Source: Paenibacillus spiritus | Lineage (GTDB): Bacteria; Bacillota; Bacilli; Paenibacillales; Paenibacillaceae | Direction: 5' to 3' | Length of the DNA stretch: 64,000 nucleotides | Assembly: GCF_008710135.1 (NCBI RefSeq) | Contig: NZ_VYKK01000005.1 | Location: forward strand, 1-64,000 | Part shown: positions 8,465-16,542 of the stretch, piece by piece | Layout: each line of letters opens with the position of its first letter | Numbering within the stretch: position 1 is the stretch's first letter | Notes under the pieces: generated by a model | Told to the model about the DNA's origin: nothing | Databases searched by the model: none | What the model saw: only the letters and a program-made list of their open reading frames with translations | Made by a program: the position numbers and the translations under genes

Positions 8465-8908
8465 ATGGAGAGAACGTATCTGATGATCAAGCCTGACGGC
8501 GTGCAGCGCGGTCTGATCGGGCGCATTGTGGCCCGGCTGGAAGACAAGGGCTTCAAGCTGGCGGCGGCCAAGCTGATTACCGTCACCGAGGAGCAGGCAA
8601 GACGGCATTATGCCGAGCATGAAGGGAAGGACTTTTTCGGAGAATTGGTATCGTTCATTACGTCCGGTCCCGTGTTCGCGATGGTCTGGGAGGGCGACGA
8701 TGTCATTGCTCTGTCCCGGCTGCTGATCGGCAAGACCAAGGTGGGCGAAGCGCTGCCGGGAACCATCCGCGGAGACTTTGCCAGCCATACGCCGCTGAAC
8801 CTGATCCACGGTTCGGATTCGCCGGAGAGCGCGGCGCGCGAGATTGCCAACTTCTTCACGCCCGAAGAGATCAACACGTACGACAAGACCATATCGGCCT
8901 GGATGTAG
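8465..8908 (+). CDS. ndk: Nucleoside diphosphate kinase
   Basis: Ndk moves the terminal phosphate between nucleoside triphosphates and diphosphates through a phosphohistidine. The 147-residue product begins [19 protein letters not shown] and has the active-site motif [12 protein letters not shown] with the catalytic His near residue 115. Length and motif order are normal. ATG 8465 follows GGAGTG; an upstream in-frame ATG lies between promoter and this site and is unlikely. cheR follows after 25 bases, as in B. subtilis ndk-cheR-aro clusters. Confidence 0.97.
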   Translation: MERTYLMIKPDGVQRGLIGRIVARLEDKGFKLAAAKLITVTEEQARRHYAEHEGKDFFGELVSFITSGPVFAMVWEGDDVIALSRLLIGKTKVGEALPGTIRGDFASHTPLNLIHGSDSPESAAREIANFFTPEEINTYDKTISAWM

Positions 8909-8933
8909 GGACAGGCGGAAGGCAGGAACTGAC

Positions 8934-9734
8934 ATGATGTCTGAACGCGAAACTTCGACTCCCGATCCCGATTACCTCGGTTTCATTCACAATGTGAACA
9001 AGAGCACCGGAATCGACCTTTCCCAGTACAAAGAAGCCCAGATGAAGCGGCGTCTGACCACACTGCGGCAGAAGAACGGCTTTCACACGTTTGCCGACTT
9101 TTTTGCCGCGATGATGAAGGACAAGGATTTATTCTATGAGTTTCTGGACCGGATGACGATCAACGTCTCCGAATTCTGGCGCAACCCGAACCGGTGGGAG
9201 GTGCTGCGGGATACCATACTGCCGGAGCTGACGAAGAGTTCCCGGAAGCTGAAGCTGTGGAGCGCGGCCTGCTCGACCGGCGAAGAGCCCTATACGCTGG
9301 CCATGATTCTGGCGGACAAGAAGCTGCTTGCGGCTTCCAGCGTTCTGGCGACGGACATCGACGACGGCGCGCTGGCCAAGGCCAAGCAGGGGATGTATCT
9401 GGAGCGCTCGCTCAAGGATGTGCCAAAAGAGGTCGCTGAACGTTACTTCAAGCCTGAAGGCGTTATGTACAAGGTGGACGAGTCCTTGAAGCCAGGCATT
9501 GACTTCCGCAAGCAGAACCTGCTGCTGGATACGTTCGACACCGGCTTTGACCTGATTATCTGCCGCAATGTAATGATCTACTTCACCGAGGAAGCGAAGG
9601 CCAAGCTCTATCACAAGTTCTCCGCCGCCCTGCGGCCGGGAGGCTATCTGTTCGTGGGCAGCACGGAGCAGATCTTCACCCCCTCCCAGTACGGATTCGA
9701 GTCGACCGAAACGTTCTTTTACCGTAAAAAATAA
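8934..9734 (+). CDS. cheR: Chemotaxis protein methyltransferase
   Basis: CheR methylates glutamates on chemoreceptors using S-adenosylmethionine, setting adaptation. The 266-residue product has the N-terminal helical domain (KSTGIDLSQYKEAQMKRRL), the TINVSEFWRNP motif, the SAM-binding LWSAACSTGEEPYTLAM motif (about residues 100-116), the LATDIDDGAL acidic loop, and the CRNVMIYF motif with the RPGGYLFVGSTE strand near the end. ATG 8934 and 8937 are adjacent alternatives; AGGCGGAAGGCAGG precedes them. No other chemotaxis gene lies nearby, as in B. subtilis. Confidence 0.95.
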   Translation: MMSERETSTPDPDYLGFIHNVNKSTGIDLSQYKEAQMKRRLTTLRQKNGFHTFADFFAAMMKDKDLFYEFLDRMTINVSEFWRNPNRWEVLRDTILPELTKSSRKLKLWSAACSTGEEPYTLAMILADKKLLAASSVLATDIDDGALAKAKQGMYLERSLKDVPKEVAERYFKPEGVMYKVDESLKPGIDFRKQNLLLDTFDTGFDLIICRNVMIYFTEEAKAKLYHKFSAALRPGGYLFVGSTEQIFTPSQYGFESTETFFYRKK

Positions 9735-9746
9735 GCTGTATCTCCC

Positions 9747-9774
9747 GGCCGGGTTCCGCAAAGGACCCGGCTTT
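9747..9774 (+). terminator. Intrinsic terminator after cheR
   Basis: GCCGGGT pairs with ACCCGGC, followed by TTTG. It closes the ndk-cheR unit. Confidence 0.65.
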
Positions 9775-9885
9775 GTGCTGCGTCCTTTTGCCTGGCTTCG
9801 GGTATACGAAGCGTCTCCCGCAGTCATACTGAAATTAGAAGCCGCAGCTCCATGCCCTCTAAGCCCAATGAAAGGTCGATTCCCA

Positions 9886-10050
9886 ATGGATAAAGATCAA
9901 GTCATACACGCGTACCGCCGCGGGCTGATTACGCGGAAAGAATGCGGACAGATTCTCGGCGTAGAGAACACGCAGTTGGACCGTCTGCTCCTCCAGGAGG
10001 AAGGGCGGCACCCAGGGCCGCACCCCGGTCCTCCTGTCGGCGGAAGCTGA
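9886..10050 (+). CDS. Small hypothetical protein with HTH-like segment
   Basis: A 54-residue frame starting MDKDQVIHAYRRGLITRKECGQILG after AAAGGTCG. The first 35 residues look like a compact helix-turn-helix (LITRKECGQILGVENTQLDRLL); the rest is Pro/Gly-rich. A perfect 26-base palindrome follows 40 bases after the stop. I do not recognise a family. It could be a small sporulation-type or regulatory protein, or not expressed. Confidence 0.45.
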   Translation: MDKDQVIHAYRRGLITRKECGQILGVENTQLDRLLLQEEGRHPGPHPGPPVGGS

Positions 10051-10089
10051 AGCCATCCGCACCGCAGGTTCGGGCGATACGACAAGAGC

Positions 10090-10115
10090 AGCGGCACAGT
10101 TGCAACTGTGCCGCT
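10090..10115. repeat. Perfect 26-bp palindrome
   Basis: Bases 10090-10115 read identically on both strands, centred on CAGTTG|CAACTG with AGCGGCA/TGCCGCT ends. There is no T run after it, so it is not a standard terminator. It may be an operator or an RNA hairpin after the small gene. Confidence 0.6.
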
Positions 10116-10191
10116 TGGGGTGTGTGCGACAGACAGGGGGCCAGGGAACCGGCCCGGATTATAGCGGGTGAGGAGCTGCAAGGACGGAAGC

Positions 10192-11346
10192 TTAAGGAAG
10201 AAGGACTTTTTTTACGGAGGGGGGATTACTACTCTCTTGGGAAGAGAACAGAAAGTATGCCGCGCGTGCATCGGGATCATAGCTTAGAAACAGCCAGGGG
10301 CTTGGTAACCCGCTCTGATTCAGAGCAATGGGAACGCCGGAAATGCGATTATACAGACTCCAGGCCCCTGTGCCCAAGTCCTGTACGCATACGTATGCGC
10401 CGGACAGCTGCGTCTTCCACCCCGAGATCCGCCCCGGCGTCTGGTTAAATAGATGAGTATCTTGCCGCAGAAACTGTCCGGAATTCAAAAGATAAAGCGA
10501 ATGAAAGGCCTGCCGCTCCGCTGGTTTAGGTACCGGCGAATTCCCCGAAGGCGTATCCGAGTAAGTGTAGGAACTCCACAGCTCCAGCTTGTTGCGGTCT
10601 ACGATTTGCAGCCGGGTGTTGTAGGAAGGCCGATTGAGCACTGCGGCGGACCGGGAATACAAGTTAACAGTCTGCACCTCATAGGAATCTGACATGATTC
10701 CCTGTAAGTAATATTTAATGGCAAGGTAGGGGTAAGCCGCAAAATCCCAATCGTCGATTTGCAAGAATTCATATCCGGAATTGTCATCCAATGAGGCATT
10801 CCAGATTGCTAAAGCCGACTTGCTGGCCGGTTCATACAAGGAGAACTTGCTGCCCGTTCGAATCATTAGACGTTCATTTACTTTGCCGTAGGGCGCCGCC
10901 CATTTCGCTTCAGCACTGGAATCAACGGATATGGGGTATTGAAATGAACGGAGTTGGGTTCCCTGGTCATTGTATACCAATTTAATGATTTTGCCGGAAG
11001 AGGACCTGCTGATTACAATGAGCTTGTTCGGGTGTGAGAGCGTGTGAACATCCAGAATATCTTGGTTGCTGCTTAAATCCTTGATAAGCGTTCCGTCTTG
11101 GAGATCGACCAGAACCAGACGGTCTTTGGCCGCGTCTATGCGGTTATCGACCCGAACGAGAACAGAGCGGTTATCCACGGGATAGACCTGGCTGCCATTG
11201 TCACTTAATGCCGAAGATAAGATCGCTGAAGCCGGGGACGCGGCGGAATTCGCAGATGCAGTTGGGGCGGATAAAGAAGTACGACATAGAACAAGACTGG
11301 CCAGACAAATCGATCCGATAATGAGCGGGGTTAGACGGGTTCTCAA
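10192..11346 (-). CDS. Secreted protein of unknown function
   Basis: The 384-residue product has a clear signal peptide (MRTRLTPLIIGSICLASLVLCRTSLSAPTASA). The mature part has repeated strand-like segments (VLVDLQDGTLIKDL, LYEPASKSALAIWNAS, VQDLGTGAWSLYNRISGVP) suggesting a beta-propeller or similar all-beta fold, which is inference. Start is TTG 11346, with AGGAGG upstream on the minus strand; it overlaps the TGA of the remnant frame before it (TTGA), so the two were probably co-translated. The gene is clearly richer in A+T than its neighbours and runs against them, consistent with acquired DNA. No family is recognised. Confidence 0.75.
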   Translation of the reverse strand: MRTRLTPLIIGSICLASLVLCRTSLSAPTASANSAASPASAILSSALSDNGSQVYPVDNRSVLVRVDNRIDAAKDRLVLVDLQDGTLIKDLSSNQDILDVHTLSHPNKLIVISRSSSGKIIKLVYNDQGTQLRSFQYPISVDSSAEAKWAAPYGKVNERLMIRTGSKFSLYEPASKSALAIWNASLDDNSGYEFLQIDDWDFAAYPYLAIKYYLQGIMSDSYEVQTVNLYSRSAAVLNRPSYNTRLQIVDRNKLELWSSYTYSDTPSGNSPVPKPAERQAFHSLYLLNSGQFLRQDTHLFNQTPGRISGWKTQLSGAYVCVQDLGTGAWSLYNRISGVPIALNQSGLPSPWLFLSYDPDARAAYFLFSSQESSNPPSVKKVLLP

Positions 11347-11630
11347 ACCTCATTCCTCCTGTGGTCGTGGTAAGTGATGAACGAGCTTAAATGAAATTTG
11401 TAATCAACATATCCATAGGACTCATCTCTATCTGTTGTAGTACTTTGATCTTCACTCGGTGTGTCTCCTCGCTTTGAGCGCTCGGCAGATACCAAGTCTC
11501 CATCTTGATTAAAAGTCAGCGTTAACTCGTCATGAATAGCTTCTTGAATATAAGCATCAAATTTATTAGGGACGGGACTCTTTGTAAAACCGAGTATACT
11601 AGATTGACATAAAATGTAAATCCATTTTTT
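11343..11630 (-). pseudogene. 5'-truncated gene upstream of the secreted protein gene
   Basis: Reading the minus strand, an open frame of 95 codons ends at TGA 11345-11343, overlapping the TTG start of the next gene. It encodes, in part, FTKSPVPNKFDAYIQEAI, then HDELTLTFNQDGDLVSAE and ESYGYVDYKFHLSSFITY. No ATG, GTG or TTG occurs in the early part of the frame, and a TAA (11633-11631) closes it upstream inside an A-rich tract, so the 5' part appears lost. The codon use and the translational coupling suggest this was a real partner gene. Family unknown. Confidence 0.5.
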
Positions 11631-11660
11631 TTAAAAATATTAATTTTTATATAAAACTAG

Positions 11661-11792
11661 CTGTCCCAAATCGCGCAGAAACCGGTTGCCGTCCGGGAAG
11701 CGCCGGAGCGCCGGAACTGGGTATACGGCTGTGTGAGCCGGTGCGACACGGCTTCCGTATCGGAAGCGCTGCAAGAGCTGGCCGGTGCTTGA
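11661..11792 (+). pseudogene. C-terminal gene remnant at the islet edge
   Basis: Right after a TAG at 11658-11660 a GC-rich open frame of 43 codons encodes a protein-like tail including KPVAVREAPERRNWVYG and CDTASVSEALQELAGA before TGA. It has no start or ribosome site. Base composition changes sharply at its 5' end from AT-rich islet to GC-rich core DNA, so this looks like the surviving end of a core gene cut by the islet. Identity unknown. Confidence 0.4.
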
Positions 11793-11891
11793 ACCCAAGG
11801 GGCTGTACGAGGGCGTTCGGACCCTCTTGGGCGCTCCATAACCGGGGGGTCCCTTTTGATGAACGAGGTTATTTGCACTGGCCGTTGCTTC

Positions 11892-11921
11892 TTGTCAAAC
11901 GGGAATCCCCTATACTATAAT
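11892..11921 (+). promoter_or_regulatory. Sigma-A promoter of the aro operon
   Basis: TTGTCA, 18 bases, TATAAT, about 60 bases ahead of aroC. Near-consensus. Confidence 0.75.
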
Positions 11922-11979
11922 GAGCAAAGACATTAAGATTTTAGTGGTTTACAGTCTGAAAGTATGGGGGGAACGCTGC

Positions 11980-13149
11980 ATGAGTTTACGTTATTTGACC
12001 GCGGGGGAAACGCACGGCCCTCAGTTGACGGCGATTATCGAGGGGCTGCCGAGCAACCTGCAGCTTGATTTTGAGCGGCTGAATCACCAATTGGAGCGCC
12101 GTCAGAAGGGCTACGGCCGCGGGCGGCGGATGCAGATCGAGAAGGATGCGGCCCAGATTGTGGGCGGTGTTCGCCACGGCTATACCACAGGAGCGCCGAT
12201 TGCGCTCGTGGTAGAGAATAAGGACTGGACGCACTGGAAGAATATTATGAACATTGAGCCGATCCCGGGCAGCGACGAAGAGAAGCGGCGGGTGCACCGC
12301 CCGCGTCCGGGACATGCCGATCTGAACGGCGGCTTGAAATATAATCTGACCGATCTTCGCAACGTGCTGGAGCGTTCCAGCGCGCGGGAGACGGCAGCCC
12401 GGGTGGCGGTCGGAGCGGTGGCGCGGCAGTTCCTGGAGCAGTTCGGAATCAAGATCGCAGGACAGGTCATCCGCATCGGGGAAATCGAAGCCCCGGCGAA
12501 TGATCTGAGCGCAGACGAGCTGATCGAACAGACGGAACGCTCTTCGGTCCGGGTGGTTGATGCCGAAACGGAGAAGAAGATGGAAGCGTACATAGACCGG
12601 ATCAAGGAAGAAGGAGACTCGGTCGGAGGAATTGTCGAATGCATCGTGGAAGGCGTTCCAATCGGACTCGGCAGCCATGTGCAGGCCGACCGGAAGCTGG
12701 ATGCCGCCATTGCCGGAGCCGTCGTGTCGATCAATGCCTTCAAGGGCGTCGAGATCGGCATCGGCTTTGAAGCGGGCAAGCTTCGGGGCTCGCAGGTTCA
12801 CGACGAGATTCTGTACGATCCGGAGCGCGGCTACTACCGGGCCAGCAACCGGCTCGGAGGCTTCGAAGGCGGCATGACCAACGGAATGCCGGTTGTGGTG
12901 CGGGGAGTCATGAAGCCGATTCCGACGCTCTACAAGCCGCTGCGCAGCGTGGATATCGACACGAAGGAACCGTTCTCCGCCCAGGTGGAACGCTCCGACG
13001 CCTGCGCCGTGCCGGCAGCCTGCGTCGTGCTGGAGAGCGTGGTGGCCTGGGAGATCGCCAAAGCGTTCCTCGACAAATTCGGCGGCGATTCGATGGAAGA
13101 GATCCGGGCCAATGTCGAGGCTTACCAGGCCCAGCTGGAGAGGTACTAA
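11980..13149 (+). CDS. aroC: Chorismate synthase
   Basis: This 389-residue FMN-dependent enzyme converts 5-enolpyruvylshikimate-3-phosphate to chorismate, the branch point for Trp, Tyr, Phe, folate and, here, menaquinone. Signatures include [18 protein letters not shown] at the N-terminus, [20 protein letters not shown], and [18 protein letters not shown], all standard for the family. ATG 11980 follows GGGGGGAAC at normal spacing; an earlier in-frame ATG overlaps the promoter. First gene of the aroC-aroB-aroH-trp-hisC-tyrA cluster (called aroF in older B. subtilis nomenclature). Confidence 0.97.
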   Translation: MSLRYLTAGETHGPQLTAIIEGLPSNLQLDFERLNHQLERRQKGYGRGRRMQIEKDAAQIVGGVRHGYTTGAPIALVVENKDWTHWKNIMNIEPIPGSDEEKRRVHRPRPGHADLNGGLKYNLTDLRNVLERSSARETAARVAVGAVARQFLEQFGIKIAGQVIRIGEIEAPANDLSADELIEQTERSSVRVVDAETEKKMEAYIDRIKEEGDSVGGIVECIVEGVPIGLGSHVQADRKLDAAIAGAVVSINAFKGVEIGIGFEAGKLRGSQVHDEILYDPERGYYRASNRLGGFEGGMTNGMPVVVRGVMKPIPTLYKPLRSVDIDTKEPFSAQVERSDACAVPAACVVLESVVAWEIAKAFLDKFGGDSMEEIRANVEAYQAQLERY

Positions 13150-13152
13150 GCG

Positions 13153-14256
13153 ATGAGGACGTTGAAGGTAGATCTGGGGGATCGCTCTTATCCGATCCAT
13201 ATCGGGCCGGGCCTTCTGCCGGAGGTCGGCCGGCTCTGCCGGGAGGCGGGATTCCCGCTCCAGAGTCCGCTTCTTATAGTAACGGACAGCGAGGTAGGTC
13301 CGCTGTATCTGGACCGTGTAGCTTCCTCGCTGGCGGACGAAGGGTTTCGGACTGTCGTTCACACCATTCCGTCCGGAGAGGCGTCCAAATCGCTGGAGAA
13401 CTTTGAAGCGATTATGACGACCGCCATTACCGGCGGACTGGACCGCAGCTCTGCCGTGCTGGCTCTTGGCGGAGGCGTGGTCGGCGATCTGGCGGGATTT
13501 GTGGCCGCTTCGTATATGAGAGGCATCGCATTCGTGCAGCTTCCTACAACGGTTCTTGCCCACGACAGCAGCGTCGGCGGCAAGGTGGCGATCAATCATC
13601 CGCTGGCGAAGAATATGATCGGCGCCTTCCATCAGCCGAAGATGGTCGTCTACGACCTGGACGCGCTGAAGACGTTGCCCAAACGCCAGATTCTGTCCGG
13701 ACTGGCCGAAGTGGTGAAGCAGGGACTCATGATCGATCCGGAATTCGTCACCTGGCTGGAAGAACATGCGGAGGGACTGGTGGCCCTCCGGCCGGATCTT
13801 ATCGGAGAGGCGCTGGAACATAGCTGCGCGATCAAGGTAGGCGTTGTCACCCAGGACGAACGGGAATTCGGAATCCGGGCGATCTTAAATCTCGGGCATA
13901 CGCTGGGTCATGCGATCGAGGCGGTCGGCGGCTACGGAACGTTTCTTCACGGGGAAGCCATTTCGATCGGGATGGCCGGCTCGGCTCTCCTTGCGGTCAA
14001 GCTGGGCCGGGACCGTGCGATCTACACCGATACGATCCGTGTGCTGAAGGCCTTCGGGCTGCCGACTGTGCTGCCGGACCGGTACAGCGAAGATGAACTG
14101 ATCGAGGCGATGATGCACGACAAGAAATTCAAGCAGGGCAAAGTCACCTTTATCCTTCCGGAGTCGATCGGCTCGGTGAGCATCGTGGAAGGCATCGAAG
14201 AGAGTGCGGTACGAGAAGTGATCGGCCAATTGAAGAAGGGGGACAGCCCATGGTGA
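13153..14256 (+). CDS. aroB: 3-Dehydroquinate synthase
   Basis: AroB closes DAHP to 3-dehydroquinate, the second shikimate step, using NAD and a divalent metal. The 367-residue product has the nucleotide-binding stretch LALGGGVVGDLAGFVAA, the PTTVLAHDSSVGGKVAINH motif, and metal ligands in SGLAEVVKQG, NLGHTLGHA and FLHGEAISIGM. Spacing to aroC is 3 bases, overlap with aroH 7 bases. Confidence 0.97.
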   Translation: MRTLKVDLGDRSYPIHIGPGLLPEVGRLCREAGFPLQSPLLIVTDSEVGPLYLDRVASSLADEGFRTVVHTIPSGEASKSLENFEAIMTTAITGGLDRSSAVLALGGGVVGDLAGFVAASYMRGIAFVQLPTTVLAHDSSVGGKVAINHPLAKNMIGAFHQPKMVVYDLDALKTLPKRQILSGLAEVVKQGLMIDPEFVTWLEEHAEGLVALRPDLIGEALEHSCAIKVGVVTQDEREFGIRAILNLGHTLGHAIEAVGGYGTFLHGEAISIGMAGSALLAVKLGRDRAIYTDTIRVLKAFGLPTVLPDRYSEDELIEAMMHDKKFKQGKVTFILPESIGSVSIVEGIEESAVREVIGQLKKGDSPW

Positions 14257-14618
14257 ACCGGGGCATACGCGGCGCGGCAACGGTCAGCCGCAACGATGAA
14301 CAGGAAATTCTTCAGGAGACGGCAATCCTGCTGCGCGAGATTGTGGAACGCAACGGCTTCAAGCCTGAGGATGTAAGCTGCGTCTGGATCACCATGACCC
14401 AGGATCTGGATGCCACCTTCCCGGCGCAGGCGGTGCGCCGGCTGGAGGGCTGGGAGCTCGTTCCGCTGATGTGCGCCGTCGAGATTCCGGTGCAGGGCAG
14501 TCTGCCGCGCTGCATCCGGCTGCTCGTACAGGTGAACACGGACAAGAGTCAGCGTGAGATCCGTCATGTCTATCTGGGCGAAGCGCAGCGACTGCGGCCG
14601 GACCTGGCCGAGGAATAA
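14250..14618 (+). CDS. aroH: Chorismate mutase, AroH class
   Basis: This 122-residue trimeric enzyme isomerises chorismate to prephenate for Phe and Tyr. It starts MVNRGIRGAATVSRNDEQEI and has TMTQDLDATFPAQAVR and the VPLMCAVEIPVQGSLPRCIR stretch that builds the active site between subunits. AAGGGGG precedes ATG 14250 by 8 bases. It ends the aro part; trpE has its own promoter and leader 14 bases downstream. Confidence 0.96.
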   Translation: MVNRGIRGAATVSRNDEQEILQETAILLREIVERNGFKPEDVSCVWITMTQDLDATFPAQAVRRLEGWELVPLMCAVEIPVQGSLPRCIRLLVQVNTDKSQREIRHVYLGEAQRLRPDLAEE

Positions 14619-14631
14619 TCCTGATTTCGGG

Positions 14632-14661
14632 TTGTCAAAGCAAGGCGTTATCGAGTATAGT
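14632..14661 (+). promoter_or_regulatory. Sigma-A promoter of the trp operon
   Basis: TTGTCA, 18 bases, TATAGT. The expected start of transcription (about 14667-14669) falls right at the first TRAP triplets. Confidence 0.7.
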
Positions 14662-14666
14662 GGTCT

Positions 14667-14714
14667 TAGCCGAGTAGAGCAGAGTTGAGCGAAGTTGAGC
14701 AGAGCAGAGCGAAG
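14667..14714 (+). promoter_or_regulatory. TRAP binding site in the trp leader
   Basis: Ten NAG triplets occur in strict 5-base register: UAG at 14667, GAG at 14672, 14677, 14682, 14687, AAG at 14692, GAG at 14697, 14702, 14707, AAG at 14712. Two-base spacers between GAG/UAG triplets are the known recognition pattern of the TRAP ring, and mtrB is in this window. The site starts at the very 5' end of the predicted transcript and is followed by about 180 bases of structured leader before the terminator at 14893. Confidence 0.88.
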
Positions 14715-14892
14715 TACATATGGAAGGATGCGGGACACCGGGTAAGAACCGGAATCCGCCTGGCGTAGCCCTTCATTGACCGCCGATTGGCGCACGGGTC
14801 CACAGGGACCGGTGGCTGACGGAAGGAAGATGGCGGGAGAACGGCCGCGGCACCTGCGCATCCTCTGCATGGTCCTATGCGAATGCCAACCA

Positions 14893-14919
14893 CCTCTGTC
14901 CTATGGGCAGAGGTTTTTT
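14893..14919 (+). terminator. Attenuator terminator of the trp leader
   Basis: CCTCTG pairs with CAGAGG (inner CC/GG) followed by six T. An upstream CCTCTGC at 14862 could pair instead with the same GCAGAGG arm, and CTCTGC is also complementary to GCAGAG inside the TRAP site, giving a possible antiterminated fold. A 14-base unit TTTTTTGTATAGTC is duplicated right at the T run (14914-14941). Confidence 0.8.
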
Positions 14920-14963
14920 GTATAGTCTTTTTTGTATAGTCAGAAGAAGGAGGAACGAGCGAA

Positions 14964-16514
14964 ATGACGAGTCCCAAGGTAGAGCAAGTCCTGTCCCTGG
15001 CACGGCAGTACAATCTGATTCCGGTCGTCAAACGCCTGCTGGCCGATATGGAGACGCCGATCCGGCTGTTTCAGCGCTACGCAGAGCGCGACCGGGCGTT
15101 TTTACTTGAAAGTGTGGAGGGCGGGGTCCAATGGGCGCGTTATTCGTTCATCGGCAGCGATCCGTTCCTTCTGATTACCGGGAAGAAAGGCGAAGTTCAC
15201 GTCGAGATCGGCGGCCAGCAGCGAACGCTCACAGGCAAGCCCGTCGAGGAGCTGAAGACGCTGCTGCGCTCCTACCGCTCTCCGAAATTGCCGGAAATGC
15301 CGCCCTTCACAGGCGGAGCGATCGGATTCTTCGGCTACGATCTGCTTCAGTATTACGAGAAGCTTCCGGCGCACGCCAAGGACGATCTGCAAATGGACGA
15401 CATCCGGTTCATGTTCTGCGACCGCATCATCGTCTTCGATCATGTGAAGCAGCAGATTCTGCTGGTCGGCAATCTGCATGTGAAGGACGGCGATACCGAC
15501 GAGAATATCCGGACCAACTATGAAGCGCTGGTGCGCAAGCTGGATGAGACGGCGGAGGAGCTTCACCGGGAAGGACCGAAGGAGAACCTCAACACCCGCA
15601 GCATTCCGCAGGAGACGGAGCTGGGCCGGATTGAGTCCAACCTGACGAAGGAGCAGTTCATTGCCAATGTGGAACAAGCCAAGGCGTATATCCGGGCGGG
15701 CGATATCTTCCAGGTGGTCCTGTCCCAGCGCTTCCATATCGACACCGAAGCTTCGCCCCTTCAGGTCTACCGGGTGCTGCGCACCGTCAACCCGTCCCCC
15801 TATATGTACTATTTGAAAATGGATGAGGACATCATCGTCGGCACCTCTCCGGAAGCGCTCGTCAAAGTAGACGGCGACCGGGTGGAGACCCGGCCGATTG
15901 CCGGAACCCGTCCCCGGGGCAAGAGCGAAGCGGAAGACCGGGAACTCGCCGCCGAACTGCTTGAGGATGAGAAAGAGCGGGCGGAGCATCTCATGCTGGT
16001 CGATCTGGGCCGCAACGATCTGGGCAGGGTATCGGCTTTTGGAACGGTAAAATGCGATTCCTTCATGGAGATCGAGAAGTACTCCCATGTGATGCATATG
16101 GTATCGAATGTCTCCGGCACGCTGGCCGAAGGCAAAGATTTCTTCGACGCCTTTCTGTCCTGCCTGCCGGCCGGCACCGTCTCCGGCGCTCCGAAACTGC
16201 GGGCGATGGAGATTATTGCGGAGCTGGAGAAAGAGGCGCGCGGCGCCTACGCCGGAGCGATCGGATATCTGGGCTTCTCCGGCAATATGGATTCCTGCAT
16301 TACCATCCGGACGATCATTTTCCGCGGAGGCCGCGCTTATGTTCAGGCGGGAGCCGGCATTGTCTGGGATTCGGTGCCGGAGAAGGAGTATGAAGAGACC
16401 GTCAACAAAGCGGCAGGAATGCTGAAGGCCATCCGCATCGCGGAGGCCATGTTCCCGAGACGCAGTCAGGAGAGCGGCATACTGAATCAGGATTACTTGT
16501 ACCGGGTGCGTTGA
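14964..16514 (+). CDS. trpE: Anthranilate synthase component I
   Basis: TrpE converts chorismate and ammonia to anthranilate, the first Trp-specific step. The 516-residue product has the N-terminal Trp-binding region (LLESVEGGVQWARYSFIG) and the chorismate-binding domain with NPSPYMYYLKM, IVGTSPEALVKV, RPIAGTRPRGKS, DLGRNDLGRV, PAGTVSGAPKLRAMEII and the terminal QAGAGIVWDSVPEKEYEET. AGGAGG precedes ATG 14964. No trpG lies in the operon, as in B. subtilis where the amidotransferase comes from the folate cluster. Confidence 0.97.
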   Translation: MTSPKVEQVLSLARQYNLIPVVKRLLADMETPIRLFQRYAERDRAFLLESVEGGVQWARYSFIGSDPFLLITGKKGEVHVEIGGQQRTLTGKPVEELKTLLRSYRSPKLPEMPPFTGGAIGFFGYDLLQYYEKLPAHAKDDLQMDDIRFMFCDRIIVFDHVKQQILLVGNLHVKDGDTDENIRTNYEALVRKLDETAEELHREGPKENLNTRSIPQETELGRIESNLTKEQFIANVEQAKAYIRAGDIFQVVLSQRFHIDTEASPLQVYRVLRTVNPSPYMYYLKMDEDIIVGTSPEALVKVDGDRVETRPIAGTRPRGKSEAEDRELAAELLEDEKERAEHLMLVDLGRNDLGRVSAFGTVKCDSFMEIEKYSHVMHMVSNVSGTLAEGKDFFDAFLSCLPAGTVSGAPKLRAMEIIAELEKEARGAYAGAIGYLGFSGNMDSCITIRTIIFRGGRAYVQAGAGIVWDSVPEKEYEETVNKAAGMLKAIRIAEAMFPRRSQESGILNQDYLYRVR

Positions 16515-16542
16515 CCCGGGGAGGAAGCGGAGGAAGGAGAAG

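Noticed and set aside
11762-11833. Terminator after the remnant at 11792
   Set aside because: CCCAAG...CTTGGG with an inner GAGGG/CCCTC stem folds well but has no T run, so it is not called a terminator.
14715-14892. T-box in the trp leader
   Set aside because: No conserved AGGGTGGNACCGCG-type sequence is present; GGTGGCTGACGG does not fit, and the TRAP triplets explain the regulation better.
14830-14926. Leader peptide spanning the trp terminator
   Set aside because: An open frame of 32 codons starts at an ATG behind GGAAGGAAG, but it has no tryptophan codons and poor spacing, so ribosome-coupled attenuation is unlikely.
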